NCBI GenBank assembly: GCA_015075185.1
Contig: JABTUW010000004.1
Location: 558,001 to 622,000 of the forward strand
DNA length: 64,000 nt
DNA from: Anaerolineales bacterium
Lineage (GTDB): Bacteria; Chloroflexota; Anaerolineae; 4572-78; J111
Direction of reading: 5' to 3'
This document shows positions 51,219-59,607 of this stretch, in pieces (position 1 is the first letter of the stretch; every line of letters begins with the position of its first letter). The position numbers were made by a program, and so were the translations under genes. The notes beneath the pieces are model-generated. The model did not search any database, was not told where the DNA came from, and was given only the letters and a program-made list of their open reading frames with translations.

Positions 51219-52681
51219 GTAAATTCTATCTCCATCGGGTCGGCACTAACCCGATTGATCAGGCGGCGCAGGCCGTTAAAGACGAGAATGGTCAGCCCGA
51301 CGGCCAGCAGCAGATAAGCCAATAGACTCTGCTGCCAGGCTGATTGGAGCAGCAGCGCCTGCCCCTGTTCTGCCCCGGCTTGGTTGCCCAGCGATTGGAG
51401 CAGAACCGTAGCCTGCTGGAGCTGGTTTTCGGCTTCAAAAAAGCGGAAGGAGCCCAGCAGGTGTTCGCCCCGGCTGAGCTGGTCAAGCGCTCCCTGGCCC
51501 AATTCGGCCCGGTGAATGTAAACCTGGATTTCGGGGATACGCTGGCGATAGTTCAGGGCTTCGTAGGTGTTAATGGCGGCATTGCCTTTTTCAATGACCA
51601 GGGGATAGTTGCCGCTTTGCAGCGCCTGGCGGGCTTCGTCGGCCAGGGTGCCGGCGGTCTGGCCCTGATGAGCGCGGGCTAACAGGGCTTCAGCTTTGGC
51701 CAGGGTGTCGGTTTGGTTGGTTGTCTCCAACAGAGTGACGATTTCGGCCAGTTCGGCAGCGGCGTCGGTGTAGGCGGCTTTGTTGACCAGCTCCGTGACC
51801 CGGCTGAGATCATAAGCGTAGATGGCATTGATCTGCCAGCGCCCGGCAAAGTATTCGGGCAGGTAGGCCAGCCACTCTTGCTCCAGTTCGTCGGCAGATT
51901 GACCGTAGGCGGTCTGTACAGCGCTGCGAAAGCCCGGCTCGGTGGCGCTCGCTTGGAGAAACTTGACGAAGCTGGGGAAGCTGTAACGGTCTACCAGGAA
52001 TGAAACGATAGAGAGGCTCTGCGGGTAAGCCACCTGCGGGTCACTGTAAACAGACTCGGCCTGGTCCAGTTCGGACCAGGTCAGGAGGCGGCCGGCTTCA
52101 AAAGCCTGCTGCAAAATGGCCGGATCGTAGTTGGCCCGGTCGGTGGGCTTTTCCAGATATTGGGCGATGCCCTCTTGAAAGCCTGCTTTCAGCTTGCCGT
52201 CCGATAAAAACGAAGCAAAGAAATGGGTCAATTCATGGCGGATGTTGTTGACAATCTCATCATCAGTCAGGTTTTTGGTGCGCGGCAGGGCTATAGCAAT
52301 CTCGTCGCGGCTGTTGAGGGCGTGGGCAATGACGCCGGTCAGTTGGCGGGCCAGGGGATTGACTTCGTAGTAGCTTTCTTCGGTGGGAAAGAGGCGCAGG
52401 TTGATCGGGGTATTTATCTCGACCTCAAAAATAGCGACGAGGTCATCGTAAATCTGGTCGCTAAATGCAGCGTAGCGTTCGGCCTCGTCCACGCCGCAGG
52501 AGCAGTCGAGGTTGGCCAGGCCGGAAACGCGATCGGCGTAGACGATGATGAATTTTTCGGTTTTTAACTCTTGCCAGTCAATATCGTCGGTTTCGCGAAG
52601 CGGCCCCTGAGCCAGAGCCGGACCGGGCAGCCACATCAAAAAAAGGATGGGCAGCAGCAACGCCAAGAATTTTTTGGGCAA
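51215..52681 (-). CDS. Exported peptidase MA-like (HExxH) protein
   Basis: 488 aa. A signal peptide ends near LPGPALAQG. The metalloprotease motif HELTH lies in NNIRHELTHFFASFL (about residues 145-159), with a downstream Glu-rich region and GIAQYLE. A C-terminal helical repeat part and a membrane helix (LLAYLLLAVGLTILVF) follow. It should face the outside of the membrane. First gene of the MoxR/vWA cluster reading leftward; the SRPBCC and DUF2905 genes interrupt that direction. Confidence 0.82.
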   Translation of the reverse strand: MPKKFLALLLPILFLMWLPGPALAQGPLRETDDIDWQELKTEKFIIVYADRVSGLANLDCSCGVDEAERYAAFSDQIYDDLVAIFEVEINTPINLRLFPTEESYYEVNPLARQLTGVIAHALNSRDEIAIALPRTKNLTDDEIVNNIRHELTHFFASFLSDGKLKAGFQEGIAQYLEKPTDRANYDPAILQQAFEAGRLLTWSELDQAESVYSDPQVAYPQSLSIVSFLVDRYSFPSFVKFLQASATEPGFRSAVQTAYGQSADELEQEWLAYLPEYFAGRWQINAIYAYDLSRVTELVNKAAYTDAAAELAEIVTLLETTNQTDTLAKAEALLARAHQGQTAGTLADEARQALQSGNYPLVIEKGNAAINTYEALNYRQRIPEIQVYIHRAELGQGALDQLSRGEHLLGSFRFFEAENQLQQATVLLQSLGNQAGAEQGQALLLQSAWQQSLLAYLLLAVGLTILVFNGLRRLINRVSADPMEIEFT

Positions 52682-52922
52682 GTTTATTTCTCCTGCTTCA
52701 ATGAAGGCGGGAGGGTTGGTAGATCGTCGCCTTCGCTTTCTTTTCTGCCAGCTTTGACTCTTTATAAACGACGGATAATGTAGACTATAGACAAGTCAAG
52801 GCCAGTTGTCAAACTGTTCTCTGTCTGAACTTTTGAAGGATAGAGGAGCAAGGTTAAAAGAGGGTTAATAAATTCTGAGAAGAGGCTTAAAAGGGAATAC
52901 CGCTGCTCGGCCTTTGGCGTTC

Positions 52923-52944
52923 GCCCCGAGCTAAAGCTCAGGGC
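52923..52944. repeat. Hairpin GCCCCGAGCT / AGCTCAGGGC
   Basis: A ten-base stem with a mismatch and AA loop, in the 509-base gap ahead of the peptidase gene. Part of a set of short palindromes there. Confidence 0.55.
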
Positions 52945-52980
52945 TGATAAGTCAAAGTACGCTGAAGCGCACTCCTCATT

Positions 52981-53123
52981 ACAGGAGTTACGCGGTCATG
53001 TCATTTCGAGCGACGATAGGAGCGAGAAATCCCTCGCAACGTCTCTGGCACGAGGCGGCATTAGGGATTTCTCCCTCCGCTCCGGTCGAAACGACGTGCT
53101 TAGGCTCACCGCGTAACTCCTGT
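52981..53123. repeat. Long palindrome ACAGGAGTTACGCGGT / ACCGCGTAACTCCTGT
   Basis: The outer arms match perfectly for 16 bases. Inner arms carry GTCATTTCGAGCGACG and GAGAAATCCCT against AGGGATTTCTCCCTCCGCTC and GGTCGAAACGAC. No coding frame is seen. With the shorter hairpin upstream it accounts for most of the 509-base gap at 52682-53190. Confidence 0.88.
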
Positions 53124-53190
53124 CATTAGCCAACGAAAGCAGACTCAAGCTGTTAGCCTGTTTAATCTCAGATGATAGATTGATGAGGAG

Positions 53191-53385
53191 TTACTGTTGC
53201 TGGTTTTGTTCTTCTAGTTGTGGCTCATAGCCGAGACAGCGAAGAACCGGCAAAACGGGGTATTTGCTGAAGCGCGGGTCGGTTTTGGCCAGGCCGCACA
53301 TAATAAAAAAGCTGCCTCTGGCGCTCTGAATCACTTTGACGTGCCGGCAGGCGGCGCACAGGCCAATGTCGGGTGAGAGTTGCAT
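53191..53385 (-). CDS. Small Cys-rich (zinc-ribbon-like) protein
   Basis: 64 aa. CAAC (10-13), Cys 30 and Cys 50 could bind a zinc ion. The sequence CRHVKVIQSARGSFFIMCGL...DPRFSKYPVLPVLRCLGYE resembles widely distributed short bacterial proteins of unknown role. It diverges from the STAND gene with about 90 bases between the starts, so the two may share a control region. Confidence 0.65.
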   Translation of the reverse strand: MQLSPDIGLCAACRHVKVIQSARGSFFIMCGLAKTDPRFSKYPVLPVLRCLGYEPQLEEQNQQQ

Positions 53386-53427
53386 AGAGCGAGTTTAGCA
53401 CAGATTTGAAGCGCTGCCAAAGAGACT

Positions 53428-53457
53428 TTGACGCTCTATCCATTTTTCAAGTATAAT
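53428..53457 (+). promoter_or_regulatory. Promoter of the STAND NTPase gene
   Basis: TTGACG (53428-53433) and a perfect TATAAT (53452-53457), spacer 18, 20 bases ahead of the start codon. Confidence 0.65.
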
Positions 53458-53477
53458 GACGATAAGAGACAAAAGTG

Positions 53478-56400
53478 ATGACCCCCTCTTATGATTCGGG
53501 TAAAATCCGTATACTCCTGACCGAAGGTTTCAGCGCCGAAGAACTGCACGCACTGGCCTTTGATGAACCGGGTTTCAAGCCTGTTTTTCATCAACTGGCC
53601 TCCAACTCCGGCAAAGCTGAAATTATCAGCCGGCTTTTGGAACACGCCGAGCGCACCCGCCAGCTTGAGCAACTGCTGGAATTAGCGAAAAGTTCCAACC
53701 CGGCCCAATATGCCCGGTACGAACCTTACGCTTACGATCACGCCGCCGCTTCTTCCCCTTACCCCGGTATGCACTATTTCGACGTGGGCGACGCCGGCCG
53801 CTTTTTTGGCCGGGAGCTGTTGACAGCTAGGTTGGTTGGGCGGCTGACCCCCTCCCCAGCCCTCCCCCTTTTAGGGGGAGGGAGCGAAGGCGGGAGTTGC
53901 TTTCTGGCGGTGGTTGGAGCGTCGGGCAGCGGCAAATCGTCGGTAGTGCGGGCCGGTTTAGTGCCGGCTTTGCTACGTGGCCAACCGCTGGCCGACGGCA
54001 GTTTGCCACCCGAAGGTAGCAGCCAATGGCCCATCCACGTGATTACGCCTACGGTCCATCCGCTCGAAGCGCTCGCTGCTAGTCTGACCCGCGAGGCCGA
54101 ATCCGTTACCGCCACCGCTACTTTGATTGATGATATGGCTAAAGACCCGCGCAGTTTGCATCTGTATGTGCGGAAGTTGCTGGCGCAGGGTACGACCCCT
54201 CCCAACCCTCCCCTGAAAGGGGGAGGGAGTAACTTATTGCTCGTCGTTGACCAATTTGAGGAGCTTTTTACGCTGTGCCGGGATGAAGCGGAGCGGCGAG
54301 CTTTTGTGGATAATCTGCTGGCTGCCGTGGCCCCGGAGACGGATGGGCCGACGCTCGTCGTTATAACCCTGCGGGCCGACTTTTACGCTCACTGCGCGCA
54401 GTACGAGACTCTGCGGGAGGCGCTGGCCCGACGACAGGAGTACATTGGCCCGATGTCGCGGGAGGAACTGCGCCGGGCGATTGAACTCCCGGCCCAGCAG
54501 GCCGGCTGCGAGTTTGAGCCGGGGCTGGCTGAACTTATTCTACGCGATGTCGGCGACGAGCCGGGGGCGCTGCCCCTGCTCTCGCACGCCCTGCTGGAAA
54601 CGTGGCGGCGGCGGCAGGGCCATCTCCTGACCCTGGCCGGTTACGCCGAGTCGGGCGGAGTGCGGGGGGCGATTGCCAAGACTGCGGACTCGGTTTTTGG
54701 CCGCTTGGCCTCCGAACAACAGGCTATCGCCCGCCGCATCTTTCTTCGACTGACCGAATTGGGCGAGGGGGCGCAGGATACGCGGCGGCGGACAGCATTA
54801 AGTGAGTTGGAAGCCTTAACGACCGCTGACCAACGAGTGCAAAGCCTCCCTCTGGGACCGCCGACCGCCGAAGCGTTTACTGCTCAGCCGCCTGCCCTGC
54901 GACCAAAGGGAGTGCCGAACGGGTCAATAGTGGCCTCGGTGCTGCAAACGTTGGCCGATGCCCGCTTGGTCACCACCGATAAAGAGGCCGTTGAGGTGGC
55001 GCACGAAGCCCTGATCCGGGAATGGCCCACCTTGCGCACCTGGCTGAACGACAACCGCGAGGGGTTGCGGCTGCACCGCCACCTGAGCGAAGCGGCCCAG
55101 GAATGGCAGCGCATGGACCGCGACCCCGGCGTGTTGTACCGGGGGGCCAAGCTGGCCCAGGCAAGTGAATGGGCCGAGCAGCAGCCGGGGGAACTGAATG
55201 CCCTGGAGCAGCAATTCCTGACCGCCAGCAAGCAGGCCGAGGAAAACGAGCGGCTGCGCGAACTGGAGCAGGCGCGGGCGCTGGCCGAGGCGGAGCGGCG
55301 GCGGGCCGAGGCCGAACAGCAGCGGGCCGAGGAACAAAAACAGGCGGCGGCCAGGCTGCGGAAACGGGCGCTGATTGCTACCGCTGTTGGCGTGATTGCT
55401 CTTATTGCGGCTGCTGCCGCGGGTTTCTTTGCTTGGCAAGCCAACGAAAATGCTAAGCTGGCAGCCACCCGTGAAGCTGAAGCCAGGCAACAAGAAGCTG
55501 CAGCCAGGGAACAGGCCGACCGGGCGACGGCCCACCGCCTGGCGGCTGAAGGGCGGCTGTTATTTGAGGAGAAACCGCTGTTAGGGCTGCGCCTGGCGCT
55601 GGAAGGCTGGGCGCTGTCGTCGGCCTATGATCAAATTGATCAGTTCATCCGCGAGATGATGCAGCAAGGCCGGCTTTTGACCTTGGGCCAGGGGGATGTC
55701 GAAGCCATCTATACCTCTGATAAAAACCCCTCAATGTTTGTTCTTGACCGGGCGAACGCCCCCGGCGAATTGCGCCGCACCAATAATGGCCGGGTCATTG
55801 CCACCCTGTCCAGCCAGGTCTCCTACGTAACCTTCAGCCCGGATGAGGCCGGGACTTATTTTGTGGTAGACTATTTCGGTTTCGCTACTCCCAGCGAACT
55901 GCGTCGGAGTGCCGATGGCCAAGTCATCGCTACCCTGGCCGGCCCGATCCAATATGTAACCTTCAGCTCAGATGAGGCCGGGACTTACTTTGTGGTAGAC
56001 TATTTCGATGTCGCTTCTGCCAGCGAACTACGCCGGAGCGCTGATGGCACTATCATCGCCACCCTGTCCAGCCCGGCGATCCAATATGTAACCTTCAGCC
56101 CAGATGAGGCCGGGACTTACTTTGTGGTGAGCTACTTCGACCTCAGAATTCCCGGCGAACTGCGTCGCAGCGCCGATGGTGGGGTCGTACCTCTGTCTGG
56201 CCCGATCTCCGGTGTAACCTTCAGCCCAGATGAGGCAGGGACTTACTTCGTCGTGGACTATGTGGACTATATTGATGGCACTTCCGGCGAACTGCGCCGC
56301 AGCACCGATGGCCAGCTCATCGCCACCCTGTCCGGCCCGGTTAACTATGTAACCTTCAGTCCGGATGAGGATGGGACTTACTTGGTCGTGGGCTACAACG

Positions 56401-57209
56401 ATGAAACTCCCGGCGAACTGCGCCGGAGCGCTGATGGCGAGGTCATTGCCACTCTATCCGGCCCGGTCTCCCCATACTTCGGTGTAACCTTCAGTCCGGA
56501 TGAGGCCGGCACTTACTTTTTCGTAAGGTACTTGGGTGGCGCTCCTAATGAACTGCGCCGCAGTGCCGATGGCAAGGTTGTACCTCTGTCGGGCGAGGTC
56601 TCTGATGTAACCTTCAGCCCGGACGAGGGCGGGACTTACTTCATTGTGGGCTACGAGCGTGGCACTCCGGGCGAACTGCGCCGCAGCGCCGATGGTAAGA
56701 TCATCACCACTCTGTCCGGCCCGGTCTCCAATGCAACTTTCAGTCCGGATGAGGCCGGGACTTACTTCGTCGTGGGCTACAACGATGAAACTTCCGGCGA
56801 ACTGCGCAGCACTACCGATGGTCAGGTCATTGCCACTCTCTCTGGCCCGGTCTCCGATGTAACTTTTAGCCCAGACGAGGTCGGGATTTACTTTATAGTA
56901 GCTTATGTCAATGGCCAGCATGAACTCTGGCAAGCTCAAAGTGAGCCAAACCGCCTGACTGAATTAGGTCTGGGGCTAAAAAACAACTTCTTTTTTGTAG
57001 CAAGTGACCGACTTATAACGCAGTATAGTGACGGGCGGGCGTACCTACAGGACTTGGCCTGGCTGCGGGCAATGGGGGGCAAAGTAGGAGAGATGCCCAT
57101 TCAAGAACTGGTACATATTGCCTGCGCAGGACCATTCGCCAGCGGGCTGTTTGACGAGGCGGAATTGAAGCCGTATCTGGCGGGGCGGGAGCCGCAGGTG
57201 TGTAAGTGA
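53478..57209 (+). CDS. STAND NTPase with N-terminal effector-associated-type domain and a repetitive propeller
   Basis: 1243 aa from ATG 53478 (a GTG lies one codon before; residue numbers below count from the GTG). Residues 1-85 form a small helical domain like the effector-associated domains that link STAND proteins to partners. An nSTAND1 module follows: FFGREL (about 110), Walker A GASGSGKSS (148-156), Walker B LLLVVDQFEE (254-263), RADFY, and a winged-helix part near 480-530 (VEVAHEALIREWPTL). A coiled coil (about 575-630) and membrane helix (about 632-653) precede a C-terminal propeller of nine repeats (TFSPDEAGTYFVV...GELRRSADG...LSGPV). Two palindromic words are inserted in frame just before Walker A and Walker B. 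A sensor/ATPase switch, possibly in defence or death signalling, is inferred. Confidence 0.88.
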   Translation: MTPSYDSGKIRILLTEGFSAEELHALAFDEPGFKPVFHQLASNSGKAEIISRLLEHAERTRQLEQLLELAKSSNPAQYARYEPYAYDHAAASSPYPGMHYFDVGDAGRFFGRELLTARLVGRLTPSPALPLLGGGSEGGSCFLAVVGASGSGKSSVVRAGLVPALLRGQPLADGSLPPEGSSQWPIHVITPTVHPLEALAASLTREAESVTATATLIDDMAKDPRSLHLYVRKLLAQGTTPPNPPLKGGGSNLLLVVDQFEELFTLCRDEAERRAFVDNLLAAVAPETDGPTLVVITLRADFYAHCAQYETLREALARRQEYIGPMSREELRRAIELPAQQAGCEFEPGLAELILRDVGDEPGALPLLSHALLETWRRRQGHLLTLAGYAESGGVRGAIAKTADSVFGRLASEQQAIARRIFLRLTELGEGAQDTRRRTALSELEALTTADQRVQSLPLGPPTAEAFTAQPPALRPKGVPNGSIVASVLQTLADARLVTTDKEAVEVAHEALIREWPTLRTWLNDNREGLRLHRHLSEAAQEWQRMDRDPGVLYRGAKLAQASEWAEQQPGELNALEQQFLTASKQAEENERLRELEQARALAEAERRRAEAEQQRAEEQKQAAARLRKRALIATAVGVIALIAAAAAGFFAWQANENAKLAATREAEARQQEAAAREQADRATAHRLAAEGRLLFEEKPLLGLRLALEGWALSSAYDQIDQFIREMMQQGRLLTLGQGDVEAIYTSDKNPSMFVLDRANAPGELRRTNNGRVIATLSSQVSYVTFSPDEAGTYFVVDYFGFATPSELRRSADGQVIATLAGPIQYVTFSSDEAGTYFVVDYFDVASASELRRSADGTIIATLSSPAIQYVTFSPDEAGTYFVVSYFDLRIPGELRRSADGGVVPLSGPISGVTFSPDEAGTYFVVDYVDYIDGTSGELRRSTDGQLIATLSGPVNYVTFSPDEDGTYLVVGYNDETPGELRRSADGEVIATLSGPVSPYFGVTFSPDEAGTYFFVRYLGGAPNELRRSADGKVVPLSGEVSDVTFSPDEGGTYFIVGYERGTPGELRRSADGKIITTLSGPVSNATFSPDEAGTYFVVGYNDETSGELRSTTDGQVIATLSGPVSDVTFSPDEVGIYFIVAYVNGQHELWQAQSEPNRLTELGLGLKNNFFFVASDRLITQYSDGRAYLQDLAWLRAMGGKVGEMPIQELVHIACAGPFASGLFDEAELKPYLAGREPQVCK
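53847..53895. repeat. In-frame palindromic insert ahead of Walker A
   Basis: CCCCTCCCCAGCCCTCCCCC then TTTTAGGGGGAGGGAGCGAAG: arms of CCCTCCCC and GGGGAGGG words. It encodes a Pro/Leu/Gly-rich loop (about residues 124-142) between FFGREL and the P-loop of the STAND protein. Confidence 0.8.
54195..54229. repeat. In-frame palindromic insert ahead of Walker B
   Basis: ACCCCTCCCAACCCTCCCCT answered by AAAGGGGGAGGGAGT. It encodes TPPNPPLKGGGSN, directly before LLLVVDQFEE. Words match the insert at 53847. Confidence 0.8.
55758..56916 (+). repeat. Nine tandem coding repeats of about 125-140 bases (propeller blades)
   Basis: The unit encodes TFSPDEAGTYFVVxY, a variable loop of four to nine residues, GELRRSADGxVIATLSGPVxxV. 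Nine copies of TFSxDE are counted. DNA identity between copies is high in the constant part (for example CCGGATGAGGCCGGGACTTA) and differences cluster in the loop after VVxY, in the length of the turn and in VIATL against VVPL. Confidence 0.88.
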
Positions 57210-57244
57210 AAACGTGATGCGTGAGGTACAACGAGTAGAGGTGA

Positions 57245-57712
57245 TTATAGGTAGTGGTTGGGGTTATCAGCGGCCAACCCTTCGCTTTGAGCCGCTGCCA
57301 GGAGATCATCATCGGCGGCGATAAAGGTCAAGCCAGGGAGACCGGCGGTTATGAGGACTTCGTTCGTCGCCAGGGCCGTTGCCAGTTGAATGGCGTCGTA
57401 ACCCCGCAGCCGGTAACTCTGTGTCAAGATAACCGCCCGATCAATAATGGCAGGGCTAATGGCAATTAGTTTATATTCGGTTTTGCAGTGGCGCGCCAGC
57501 AAATCTACTGCCCCATCTCGTTCAAGGCGCGTAATACCTCCAGAGGCGCGATGCCTTGAGGCAACTGCGGCTGCAACCTCAACCTGAGTAATCTCTGCCA
57601 GGGTTATCGTGTTGGTAGTAGTGGGGTTGGTGATCCTGAGTACCTGGGCGCTGCCGACCTCGGTCAGATAGCGCTTCACCAGGGCGCTGGAATCGAAATA
57701 GAAATGGCTCAT
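57245..57712 (-). CDS. PIN-domain toxin (VapC-like)
   Basis: 155 aa. HFYFDSSALVKRYLTEVGS begins the PIN fold. Acidic residues (FDSSA; TLAEIT; YDAIQLATAL; FIAADDDLLAAA) mark the four-acid metal site of VapC ribonucleases. Its start overlaps the end of the antitoxin gene by four bases (57709-57712), as is usual for type II systems. VapC toxins cleave RNA and are held by the VapB antitoxin. Confidence 0.85.
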   Translation of the reverse strand: MSHFYFDSSALVKRYLTEVGSAQVLRITNPTTTNTITLAEITQVEVAAAVASRHRASGGITRLERDGAVDLLARHCKTEYKLIAISPAIIDRAVILTQSYRLRGYDAIQLATALATNEVLITAGLPGLTFIAADDDLLAAAQSEGLAADNPNHYL

Positions 57713-58026
57713 TCTTTCGGGCCACGCATTTCTAAAATCAACTCGCTGAGGGGTTTGCCTCCGGCTCTATCAAGGGCAGCCTGTACTTCTTCTAGGGTCA
57801 TCGTTGACCGTTCAGCTCGTCGCTCCATTTCCGGGCCGAGTTCGGCCAGCAGCCCAGCGGCGCGCAAAGCGGCGATGGCTCGCTCCCGCTCCGTAGGCGG
57901 CGGTGAGGCCAATCGTTCGGCCAGCAGCTTTTGGGCCAGCGTTTGTATTGACTCGCCCCGACGCTCTGACTCCAGGCGCAGGTCCTCATACAATTCAGCC
58001 GGTAGTTCAAGGGTTAGGGTGTTCAT
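57709..58026 (-). CDS. Antitoxin, VapB-like
   Basis: 105 aa. The N-terminal MNTLTLELPAELYEDLRLESERRGESI resembles the ribbon-helix-helix DNA-binding part of VapB/CopG-type antitoxins. The C-terminal half (LEEVQAALDRAGGKPLSELI) would wrap the toxin. It precedes and overlaps the PIN toxin gene and probably represses the pair. Confidence 0.8.
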   Translation of the reverse strand: MNTLTLELPAELYEDLRLESERRGESIQTLAQKLLAERLASPPPTERERAIAALRAAGLLAELGPEMERRAERSTMTLEEVQAALDRAGGKPLSELILEMRGPKE

Positions 58027-58218
58027 GGCAAAAATCTTCCTTGTAGATTATACTGATTAACGATTTCTGGATGATATTGTAGCACAGGGCCAGATTTCGA
58101 GGTAATAACAGCTCTTACCGTTAAAAAGTTTAGCCTTATTCCGTCAATTCTTGAAATCAAGGGCTACTGGCATACAAAAAACGACTGGACGGGTGTAACA
58201 GGTAAGGAACAATCTTTT

Positions 58219-59607
58219 ATGAACTACGATTACGACGTGATCGTTATTGGCAGCGGGCCGGGCGGGGAAGGGGCGGCGATGCAGGCGGCCAAGGCGGGCA
58301 AACGGGTAGCGGTGGTGGATGATTTTCCGATGGTGGGCGGCAACTGCACCCACCGGGCGACGATTCCCAGCAAGGCGCTGCGCCAGACCATCCAGCAGAT
58401 GGAGGATACGCGGGATTTTCGCCGGGTGGATTATCCGGCGCTGCTGCAATCCGCGGCCTCGGTCATCAGCCAGCAGGTTGAGCTGCGTCAGAGTTTTTAC
58501 GACAAGAACGGGGTCGAGGTGCTGCATGGCTGGGCCGCTTTTACCGACCCTCATACCATTTCGATCAGAGCGCCCAGCGGCCTGATCCATGCCTGTACGG
58601 CGGCCGGTTTTGTGATTGCCACGGGAGCCAGGCCGTACCACCCGCCCGACGTGGATTTTGACCATCCACGCATCCTCGACAGCGACTCGGTGCTGCGCCT
58701 CGACGTGACACCGCGCTCGATGACGATTTACGGGGCGGGGGTAATCGGTTGTGAATACGCTTCCATCTTCCGCGGGCTGCGGATCAAGGTCAACTTGATC
58801 AATACCCGTGACCGGCTGCTGGCTTTTCTGGACGACGAAATCGTGGATGCCTTGAGTTATCATCTGCGCGAACATGGGGTGCTCATCCGGCACCACGAGG
58901 AGTATGACCGGGTGAAAGCAGATGATGATGGCGTGACGCTTTATCTCAAATCCAACAAACAGATCCGGAGTGATTATCTGTTGTGGGCCAATGGGCGGAC
59001 CGGCAACTCCGATAACATGGGGTTGGAGGCCATTGGCATGGAGTGCGACAGCCGGGGCAACATCGTCGTCAACCAGAATTACCAATCGGCCCAGCCGCAC
59101 ATCTATGCCGTGGGCGATGTGGTTGGCTATCCCAGCCTGGCCAGCGCCGCCTATGACCAGGGACGCTTCGCCGCTACTCACCTGATTTCCGGCAAGTGTG
59201 AGGAGCAACTGGTTAAATATATCCCGACCGGTATCTATACCATCCCGGAAATCAGTTCGGTCGGCCTGACTGAGCAGGAGCTGACCGAAGCCAAAGTGCC
59301 TTATGAAGTCGGCCATTCTCTGTTCCGCAGCCTGGCCCGCGCTCAGATCAGCGGGCGGACGACCGGCATGCTCAAACTACTGTTTCACCGCGAGACTCTG
59401 GAAATCCTGGGAGTGCATTGCTTTGGCGCGCAGGCTTCGGAGATTGTGCATATCGGCCAGGCCATTTTAGCCCAAAAGGGCGAAGCGAACACCTTGATGT
59501 ATTTTATCAATACCACTTTTAATTACCCGACGATGGCCGAAGCGTACCGTGTAGCGGCGCTGAACGGCCTCAACCGGGTGCGAGGACGAGCAACTTCAGA
59601 TGAGTAA
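58219..59607 (+). CDS. sthA: Soluble NAD(P)+ transhydrogenase
   Basis: 462 aa. The FAD dinucleotide motif IGSGPGGEGAAMQAAK begins at about 11. GGNCTHRATIPSKALRQ (about 43-59) is the SthA form of the active site: the Cys-x4-Cys pair of dihydrolipoamide dehydrogenases is missing its second Cys. The NAD(P) motif IYGAGVIGCEYASIF and the C-terminal FNYPTMAEAYRVAALNG are typical. The enzyme balances NADPH and NADH in the cytoplasm. Its end overlaps the next gene by eight bases. Confidence 0.92.
   Translation: MNYDYDVIVIGSGPGGEGAAMQAAKAGKRVAVVDDFPMVGGNCTHRATIPSKALRQTIQQMEDTRDFRRVDYPALLQSAASVISQQVELRQSFYDKNGVEVLHGWAAFTDPHTISIRAPSGLIHACTAAGFVIATGARPYHPPDVDFDHPRILDSDSVLRLDVTPRSMTIYGAGVIGCEYASIFRGLRIKVNLINTRDRLLAFLDDEIVDALSYHLREHGVLIRHHEEYDRVKADDDGVTLYLKSNKQIRSDYLLWANGRTGNSDNMGLEAIGMECDSRGNIVVNQNYQSAQPHIYAVGDVVGYPSLASAAYDQGRFAATHLISGKCEEQLVKYIPTGIYTIPEISSVGLTEQELTEAKVPYEVGHSLFRSLARAQISGRTTGMLKLLFHRETLEILGVHCFGAQASEIVHIGQAILAQKGEANTLMYFINTTFNYPTMAEAYRVAALNGLNRVRGRATSDE

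Noticed and set aside
53478..57209. Classical WD40 domain in the STAND protein
   Set aside because: No GH...WD dipeptide pattern; the unit is TFSPDE...GELRRSADG and is better described as a different propeller repeat.
57245..58026. VapBC pair as part of the STAND system
   Set aside because: The pair reads toward the STAND gene from the other strand and is a complete stand-alone type II unit; closeness alone does not show a joint system.
58219..59607. Dihydrolipoamide dehydrogenase or mercuric reductase
   Set aside because: The second Cys of the redox pair is missing (GGNCTHRATIPSK), which is the transhydrogenase pattern.
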